A stretch of DNA of 19,525 nt from NCBI GenBank assembly GCA_028286505.1, contig JAQBRK010000028.1, forward strand, positions 1 to 19,525, written 5' to 3'. The position numbers and the translations under genes were made by a program. This DNA comes from Parcubacteria group bacterium. GTDB lineage: Bacteria > Patescibacteriota > Minisyncoccia > Phycocordibacterales > Phycocordibacteraceae. Shown here one piece after another: positions 16,301 through 19,525 of the stretch (positions are counted from its first letter, which is position 1; the number at the start of each line of letters is the position of its first letter). The notes beneath the pieces are model-generated. The model saw nothing but the letters and a program-made list of their open reading frames with translations, had not been told where the DNA came from and ran no database searches.

Positions 16301-19300
16301 TATCTACAACACGACCGGCGCGCTTACTTCCGTCATCAATGCGAACGGTTTCCTCGGACTCGGTACAACTACTGCAACGCAGCAGCTTTCCGTACAAGGA
16401 AACGCGCTCTTTAGTGGAAACATCGCAGCCGCAGGACTTACTGCGACCGGCACCGTAACATTCAGCGGTCTCGGTAGCGGTCTCGTAAAATCAACCGCAG
16501 GCGTGCTCTCCGTAGCTACCGCAGGAACCGATTACGAAAACGCGCTTACGTTCGACTATCCGCTCGTACGCACCGTTAATGCCATTTCGCTCGCGTTCGG
16601 TACGACAACGGCGAACGTATGGAGCGGTTCCAACACCTTCAATGGCGGGGTAACGATCGCCTCGCTCAACGGACCGCTCCAGGCGAATAATGGTGTCGTT
16701 TCCGCGACAAGTTCCGTCGGCGTGCTCTACGGCGGCACCGGACTTACGTCAGGACCTTCCTACGGCCAGATCCTGGTAGGAAACGCCTCGAACGGTTACA
16801 CACTCACGGCAACGTCGTCGCTCGGCCTCCTTTCTTCCGCCATTCAGAACCTCGGCCCTGCCGGTCAGCTCCAAAACGGTTCCACCGTAACGCTCGCGAC
16901 TTCCACCTCAGTCGTGAATGGTCAGACTCACACACTCACCATCACCGCGGCAGGGAACACGATTACCTATACGCCTTCCGTAAGCGGCACACTCACGGTC
17001 GCTGGTGGTGGAACGGGACAGACTACGTTCACGAGTGGCCAGCTCATCTATGGAAACGGCACGAACGGTCTCACGTCGGTCGCAACCGGTACGGTTGCCG
17101 CAGGAACGGGTGTGAGCGTCACGGGTGGCCAGTCCATCATCGGTTCCGGTCTCACCATCACGAACACTGGTGTCATCGCCGTTGGTCCTGCCGGTCAAAC
17201 GACGAACGGCACCGCGCTCCTTGCGACCTCGACTGCAGGAACCGACTTCACCATCACGGGTGTAGGTTCGACTCTCACGTTCAATCTTCCAACGGCATCC
17301 GCAAGCAATCGTGGAGCACTCTCATCCGCTGACTGGACCACCTTTAATGGTAAGCAAGCTGCACTTTCATTCACGTATCCGCTCGCTAATTCCGCGAACA
17401 TCATTTCCCTCGCATTCGGAACCACGACCACCAATAGCTGGTCGTCACTCCAGACCTTCAACGGTGGCATCACCACTTCGGGAACCGTCACTCTTGGGGC
17501 ACTAACTGGAGTCCTCCACGCTTCTTCCGGAATCGTCTCAGCATCGAATGTTCTTCTCGGCTCTGAAGTGTCCGGGATCCTCCCAACGACTAACGGGGGT
17601 TCAGGTTGGTCAACGATTGTTGCGAACACCGTTCTCCTTGGAAACGGAACGGGCTCATTTGCAACCACTTCAGCGGGTGTGAACGGACAAAGCCTCGCTC
17701 TTGTGAACGGCGTACCTACCTGGGTCGCGACGAGCACACTCGCGACCATCAGCGGCCAACTCAATCTTGCTTCGCAGGTAACGGGAACGCTTCCTGTTGG
17801 AAACGGCGGCACCGGCTCCACTACGCTCTCGGGAATACTAAAGGGCAATGGCACAGGCGCCATAGTTACGGCAATCGGTGGAACCGATTACGAAGTACCC
17901 CTCACGTTCTCAACGGGACTCAACCGCGCAGGTAACGTCATCACGAACACGGGTGTTCTCTCCGCTATCGCCGGAACGGGCGTGAGTGTTTCGGGAGCGA
18001 CAGGGAACGTCACGATTTCCAACACGGGCCTTCTTTCCTTGCAGCAGCTCGGTGGGGGAACGGCGCAGACAGGGGCTCTTACGTTTGCAACATCAAGCGC
18101 AACGAACAACGGTGTCACGCTCGGCCTGAATATCACCAACACTGCAGGTGCCTTCACCTTCACTCCAACTCTTTCAGGAACACTCACGGTTGCAGGCGGT
18201 GGCACTGGCATCACGACGGTAGCTGACGGCGCACTCCTTTTCGGTTCGGGCTCAACGGCACTCAACACGCTCGCTACTTCAACAGCAGGAAAGGTTCTTC
18301 AGCTCGACTACTCAACAGGCCGTCCATCATGGGTCGCAACAAGTACTCTCGGTCTCATCACCGCAGCGGTTCAGAACCTTGGTCCTGCAGGACAACTCCA
18401 GAGCGGCCCGACGATAACGATTGCTTCGACAACAAGCACGACGAACGGCCTCACGTCCGCGATGACCATTACTGCGGCAGGGAACACCATTACCTACGCA
18501 CCATCGCTTTCAGGCACGCTCACGGTTGCAGGCGGTGGCACGGGCCAGACTTCATTCACGAGCGGTCAGCTTCTCTACGGAAACGGCACGAACGGTCTCA
18601 CGTCGGTAGCAACAGGAACGGTATCAGCGGGAACGGGCGTCAGCGTTACGGGCGGGCAGTCAGTCATCGGTTCAGGTCTTGTCATCACCAACACCGGCGT
18701 TACCTCGAACGTTGCCGGAACCGGCATCTCGGTATCGGGTGCGACGGGTGCCGTCACCATCAACAACACGGGCGTACTCTCGCTTGCCGGTACTGCAAAT
18801 CAAATCACCGCTTCTGCTGCAACGGGTGCTATCACGCTTTCCATACCGTCGCAGTTCAACATCCAGAACGCATCAACGACGAACCTTTCCGCGAACACGC
18901 TTGCGGTAGGAGGTACTGCAACGAGTTCCATTTCCTCAACCGGAGTACTTTCGCTCGCTGGTCTTACTAACTCGCTTCTCTACACGAACGGCAGCGGCGC
19001 GGTTTCGGCGGTAACGGTATCGTCACCCCTTACGTTCACCACGGGCACGCTCGCTATCCAGGTTGGAAACGGTTCACAGAACGGCTACCTCTCATCCGGC
19101 GACTGGACGACCTTCAACAACAAGATCTCCTCCACATCTCTCTCGGCAGGAACGGGCATCAGTTACAACAGTGCGACGGGTGTCATCACCAACACCGGCG
19201 TCACCTCGAACGTCGCCGGCACCGGCATCTCGGTATCGGGTGCAACGGGTGCCGTCACGGTCACCAACACCGGCGTCATCGCCGTCGGTCCTGCAGGCCA

Positions 19301-19525
19301 GACCACGAACGGTACCGCGCTCTTCGCCACCTCCACCACAGGCACGGACTTCACCATCACCGGCTCCGGTGCAACGATTACGTTCAATCTCCCGACCGCA
19401 TCCGCTTCAATACGCGGCGCACTTTCTTCAACTGATTGGTCAACCTTCAATGGCAAGCAAGCAGCACTTTCATTCACGTATCCGCTCGTGAACTCTGCGA
19501 ACACCATCTCGCTTGCGTTTGGTAC
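10326..19525 (+). CDS. Giant HTH-transmembrane-fibre surface protein, 3' end outside the window
   Basis: I read this frame codon by codon to the window edge: 3,066 complete codons and no stop. Residues 1-55 are a helix-turn-helix domain (AAKLSGYNSDYISRLCRERK, then VGRVWFVEKASLEKF); 56-77 is a charged helix (RQQEERKREISRELSKAREV); 111-129 is one membrane span (RPGFALAVTVLVMAGSVYA), ending in a signal-peptidase-like site. Residues 130-330 are moderately complex, with QQYVNSYLAQALAGLSARIG near 302-321. From about 340 onward it is Gly/Ser/Thr/Asn/Ala-rich repeats resembling phage tail fibres: GGTG...LLxGNG units (about ten), TTDxLAxGxxNxYY units (three), DWTTFNGK units (five), SLAFGTTTxNxW units (six) and GxGTTxP units. 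No charged or aromatic clusters interrupt it. It is probably anchored in the cytoplasmic membrane with a long fibre outside, for attachment to a host or surface. A tail-fibre chaperone domain (peptidase S74) might lie beyond the window. The function of the DNA-binding start is unknown. Confidence 0.93.
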   Translation, partial: MHLPLDKKFIPTKVAAKLSGYNSDYISRLCRERKIVGSQVGRVWFVEKASLEKFIRQQEERKREISRELSKAREVEYQAHNVTPVIVPLVKPLALPKMSGPTLREVHPLLRPGFALAVTVLVMAGSVYAAESGMVNRIEDRIIAAAIAADQGQTDVPTQAARAVYRIGDALEQGTMFVVTSAPRTYGDTMVALAATPRESAASVATAPVAQDPGMGASIARYTYSAITNFFTRVSHSLAVFFGFETPRLTILPFDAASTIYQSTGLPAPYLSPSGDGVVYQPIRNQTTNITYVQGVSETYVQQYVNSYLAQALAGLSARIGAQVLDGQGAKQQTTVASSGSANSMDGGTIVNSTITNSTFTGGAVVADSLTVNGATTLTGTTTVAGPVVFGAITGSTQCLHVDAAGVVSGTGVDCGVGGGGGLNGLRAQYSSLQTGSTQTFATSSDANLGLTITSAGDIHTFAPVWTGILSVARGGTGLGVIGANQLLIGNSAGTGYSSVATSSLGLSTTNINEGSNLFYSLGRFASALAGTTTDALAEGLINKYYTDARARSAFTATATGLSYATTTGTLSLSTGYAIPLSASSSNWNGFYDVPSTRITAGTNLSWSGNTLNGSSDSYLRALLSASSPLAYDNTSGAFSLAQASASANGYLSSTDWTTFNGKFATTSTNYYLSTKTTDSLAQGTVNLYYQDALVSTFLNSIAKSYFYSTSSADYWKGQRDFFSTTSASYFLAQNQSAAFSTSSANYYLSQNRENAFATTSANYFFSTKTTDSLAQGVSNLYYQDSLVNTYVGGSTTIAKTYTNNVFTGGNTFAFATITNATSTNLNIAGTITGGGLSACSTSSDKLLWDSATGRFTCGSDAGAGGGITSIRGQYSSSQTGAGQILATTSDTNIGLNITSAGDIHTFSPVWIGTLGINRGGTGIQSTPSYGQILLGNGSGYTLTATSSLGLESSLTFSTPLSRTGNAISIQVANDSQGGYLAATDWTTFNNKISSTSLSATGPLSYNSSTGVFSLGTVGVANGGTGWAAIQAGTLLYGNGSGALATTTSGTNGYVLALVNGTPTWQATTTLSTISGLLSLSSQVSGTLGVANGGTASTTLSGLLMGNGTSAVQTAIAGVNYLAPGSLSSTATGLTYTSGTGVFSLTAGYSIPLTASTTDWNTAYSNRITSATYPLQISSNVLSLAFGTTTANSWSQLQQFNGNASTTQLTVTGNTYLSTAGGTVAIGTTNTGGQAKLSVLKTDSDAWVSSVVLQDNANFTTNMTSNSRNLDVSIYTNVAATKTVTGTISAANLLAVRSYSTQNGVESGDQGTLAELAGMSVAFGGVNNGSSPITTLATGIHITPFFSGGSLTTAADLYLDNPSVSGATVGSYYGIYQKDSAASNYFAGNVGVGTTTPGASFGVAGASLFSGLSTFSSGINVNGETVTDLTGTGLTNVGGALTVNVSGDWTGTFDGQEGTYYLNRTNHTGTQLAATISDFSATARALFSSTAAGLTYTSGTGVFSLTAGYSIPLTASTTEWSTAYSGRITSATYPLQIASNVISIAFGTTTSNTWAGTQTFTNPIVIGSGTGTTTIASNIGITGSIIPSADNVYSLGSTAFKWKDVYIGPGSLYINGQKVLQEDVSSDIVVSADINQNLKVKTTGTGNIELNPSGSGQILLKANLSISAGKTVTNSDSSAVSFPNGAAGGNITISGNAITATNLNGGISITPAGSGGTYVTAGNFGIATTSPTNKLEVNGNTFLGGSLSVSGNTNLSGATSTSFAISNLSSVLIKANASGSLIPAVAGTDYLSSASLTASYPIQLSGNNFSLAFGTTTANSWSSLQTFNGNASTTQISAAIGFFNSILATSTTATSTFAGGLSVGPNALNVLQNGKIGIGTAAPGTTLDITGTARVSSTLSLSSIASCIGSQALQTDASGNISCGNITTGGASSGGGWTTNNVGVVGLSTTTDKVVVGASTTPYAKFTVLSGSTATTTFALFPASGQIANIFDIYNTTGALTSVINANGFLGLGTTTATQQLSVQGNALFSGNIAAAGLTATGTVTFSGLGSGLVKSTAGVLSVATAGTDYENALTFDYPLVRTVNAISLAFGTTTANVWSGSNTFNGGVTIASLNGPLQANNGVVSATSSVGVLYGGTGLTSGPSYGQILVGNASNGYTLTATSSLGLLSSAIQNLGPAGQLQNGSTVTLATSTSVVNGQTHTLTITAAGNTITYTPSVSGTLTVAGGGTGQTTFTSGQLIYGNGTNGLTSVATGTVAAGTGVSVTGGQSIIGSGLTITNTGVIAVGPAGQTTNGTALLATSTAGTDFTITGVGSTLTFNLPTASASNRGALSSADWTTFNGKQAALSFTYPLANSANIISLAFGTTTTNSWSSLQTFNGGITTSGTVTLGALTGVLHASSGIVSASNVLLGSEVSGILPTTNGGSGWSTIVANTVLLGNGTGSFATTSAGVNGQSLALVNGVPTWVATSTLATISGQLNLASQVTGTLPVGNGGTGSTTLSGILKGNGTGAIVTAIGGTDYEVPLTFSTGLNRAGNVITNTGVLSAIAGTGVSVSGATGNVTISNTGLLSLQQLGGGTAQTGALTFATSSATNNGVTLGLNITNTAGAFTFTPTLSGTLTVAGGGTGITTVADGALLFGSGSTALNTLATSTAGKVLQLDYSTGRPSWVATSTLGLITAAVQNLGPAGQLQSGPTITIASTTSTTNGLTSAMTITAAGNTITYAPSLSGTLTVAGGGTGQTSFTSGQLLYGNGTNGLTSVATGTVSAGTGVSVTGGQSVIGSGLVITNTGVTSNVAGTGISVSGATGAVTINNTGVLSLAGTANQITASAATGAITLSIPSQFNIQNASTTNLSANTLAVGGTATSSISSTGVLSLAGLTNSLLYTNGSGAVSAVTVSSPLTFTTGTLAIQVGNGSQNGYLSSGDWTTFNNKISSTSLSAGTGISYNSATGVITNTGVTSNVAGTGISVSGATGAVTVTNTGVIAVGPAGQTTNGTALFATSTTGTDFTITGSGATITFNLPTASASIRGALSSTDWSTFNGKQAALSFTYPLVNSANTISLAFG
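10338..10496 (+). other. N-terminal helix-turn-helix region of the giant protein
   Basis: Codons 5-57 encode a domain aligning without large gaps to the N terminus of the protein at 8812. Shared residues include AAK, GY, DY, LCRE, VGR and the W-aromatic-V pair of the wing, about half of positions overall. The fold is like the MerR/excisionase winged helix. It lies on the cytoplasmic side of the following membrane span. Confidence 0.75.
10656..10712 (+). other. Membrane span / possible signal sequence of the giant protein
   Basis: Codons 111-129 encode a 19-residue hydrophobic stretch after Arg104 and Arg111, ending Val-Tyr-Ala before Ala130-Glu131. It reads equally well as a stop in the membrane or as a cleaved signal peptide (VYA then AES). 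An in-frame ATG at 10617 (Met98) would make a protein beginning with a textbook signal peptide, without the HTH domain. Confidence 0.6.
11601..11846 (+). repeat. Fibre module F, copy 1
   Basis: Encodes an 82-residue block with landmarks AQYSS, TSAGDIHTFAPVW, RGGTG, LLIGN and ATSSLGL. It is repeated at 12936-13178 with the same landmark order. Both copies follow a cysteine pair and a glycine-rich stretch. Confidence 0.85.
11922..11990 (+). repeat. TTD-YY coil unit, copy 1
   Basis: Twenty-three codons with the pattern TTDALAEGLINKYYTDARA, a unit well known from phage tail fibres. Copies 2 and 3 lie at 12354-12422 and 12633-12701. Confidence 0.8.
12354..12422 (+). repeat. TTD-YY coil unit, copy 2
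   Basis: Twenty-three codons beginning TTDSLAQGTVNLYYQDALV. It is nearly the same as copy 3; both are preceded by STK. Confidence 0.8.
12633..12701 (+). repeat. TTD-YY coil unit, copy 3
   Basis: Twenty-three codons beginning TTDSLAQGVSNLYYQDSLV. Between copies 2 and 3 lies a run of short SxxSAxYF units (about 12435-12630), giving a locally aromatic segment. Confidence 0.8.
12936..13178 (+). repeat. Fibre module F, copy 2
   Basis: Same landmark order as copy 1: GQYSS, TSAGDIHTFSPVW, RGGTG, LLGNG and ATSSLGL. Protein similarity is clear while the DNA has diverged more, so this duplication is older than the module A and B duplications downstream. Confidence 0.85.
13743..13801 (+). repeat. 59-bp exact DNA repeat, copy 1
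   Basis: Identical base for base to 14823-14881, exactly 1,080 bp apart, inside a longer similar stretch (about 13716-13907 against 14796-14987). It encodes VFSLTAGYSIPLTAST. Confidence 0.9.
14823..14881 (+). repeat. 59-bp exact DNA repeat, copy 2
   Basis: Partner of 13743-13801. The exact match points to a recent duplication or gene conversion within the giant gene. Confidence 0.9.
16845..17174 (+). repeat. Fibre module A, copy 1 (110 codons)
   Basis: Starts QNLGPAGQLQ, contains SGTLTVAGGGTGQT and YGNGTNGLTSVATGTV, and ends ITNTGV. It is gap-free against 18372-18701, with 91 of 110 residues identical by my count. Here it is followed directly by module B. Confidence 0.88.
17172..17423 (+). 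repeat. Fibre module B, copy 1 (84 codons)
   Basis: Starts VIAVGPAGQTTNGTAL, contains RGALSSADWTTFNGKQAAL and ends SLAFGT. About 88% identical at protein level to 19275-19525. It overlaps the last Val codon of module A. Confidence 0.88.
18372..18701 (+). repeat. Fibre module A, copy 2 (110 codons)
   Basis: Second copy of the block at 16845-17174, of the same length. Unlike copy 1 it runs into module C instead of B. Confidence 0.88.
18681..18758 (+). repeat. Fibre module C, copy 1 (26 codons)
   Basis: Encodes VITNTGVTSNVAGTGISVSG and six more residues, identical in protein to 19182-19259. The DNA differs at five bases, all synonymous third positions. Confidence 0.9.
19182..19259 (+). repeat. 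Fibre module C, copy 2 (26 codons)
   Basis: Partner of 18681-18758. It is followed after a short stretch by module B copy 2, so the order here is C-B whereas upstream it is A-B and A-C. Confidence 0.9.
19275..19525 (+). repeat. Fibre module B, copy 2, cut by the window end
   Basis: Second copy of 17172-17423, complete to the last two bases of the window. The repeat pattern is still running at the edge, so the gene continues well beyond it. Confidence 0.85.

Noticed and set aside
17195..17863. 222-codon minus-strand frame, and others like it, opposite the giant gene
   Set aside because: These mirror the Gly/Thr/Ser/Ala-rich repeat codons; they repeat wherever the modules repeat and carry no independent signal.
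11600..19525. Repeats considered as a CRISPR array or transposon array
   Set aside because: Repeat units are imperfect, in frame, of many different lengths and fully translated; there are no uniform spacers, cas genes, transposase or terminal inverted repeats.
10326..19525. Possible frameshift or stop in the giant gene
   Set aside because: I followed the frame line by line to the edge and found no stop codon; repeat motifs stay in the same frame throughout, so the gene is intact as far as the window shows.
1..19525. tRNA or rRNA genes
   Set aside because: No cloverleaf-like segment or rRNA-like conserved stretch was noticed in the spacers, and the rest is occupied by protein-coding genes.

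Overview
The window looks like chromosomal DNA from a member of the Candidate Phyla Radiation (Patescibacteria), most likely the Parcubacteria side. This is an inference from several traits read together: an O-antigen-ligase/TPR fusion, an Obg GTPase without a C-terminal extension, a SecA lacking the usual zinc-binding tail, a 41-residue lysine/alanine/threonine DNA-binding peptide, very few Shine-Dalgarno sequences, -10 boxes lying almost on top of start codons, and HTH-membrane proteins next to a giant tail-fibre-like surface protein. No rRNA or tRNA gene is present to fix the taxonomy.

Layout, all genes on the + strand. (1) 36-3247: a two-gene envelope operon, a WzyC-type polymerase/ligase with TPRs followed 2 nt later by murB. 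(2) 3248-3469: AT-rich spacer with a perfect DnaA box. (3) 3470-3643: the histone-H1-like peptide and its hairpin terminator. (4) 3692-8758: three housekeeping genes, secA, obg and gatB, each with its own near-leaderless promoter candidate and mostly separated by hairpins. (5) 8800-9838: a 305-residue protein with an N-terminal helix-turn-helix domain, a disordered Pro/Glu linker and one membrane span near the C terminus, closed by a perfect 16-bp hairpin. (6) 9839-10325: AT-rich spacer with a second perfect DnaA box and small palindromes. (7) 10326-19525: one uninterrupted reading frame of at least 3,066 codons that leaves the window without a stop.

The accessory interest is in (5)-(7). The giant protein begins with the same kind of helix-turn-helix domain as its upstream neighbour, then has one membrane span, and then about 2,900 residues of Gly/Ser/Thr-rich, phage-tail-fibre-like repeats. 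The repeats are modular: blocks of 80-110 codons recur in different orders, joined at a shared Thr-Asn-Thr-Gly-Val motif, and the only extracellular cysteines occur as three spaced pairs followed by glycine-rich stretches. Read literally, two neighbouring genes encode membrane-tethered DNA-binding proteins, one of which carries a giant fibre on the outside. Whether this is a contact-sensing regulator, a chromosome-to-surface anchor, or a DNA-binding fold reused as an anchor cannot be decided from sequence alone.
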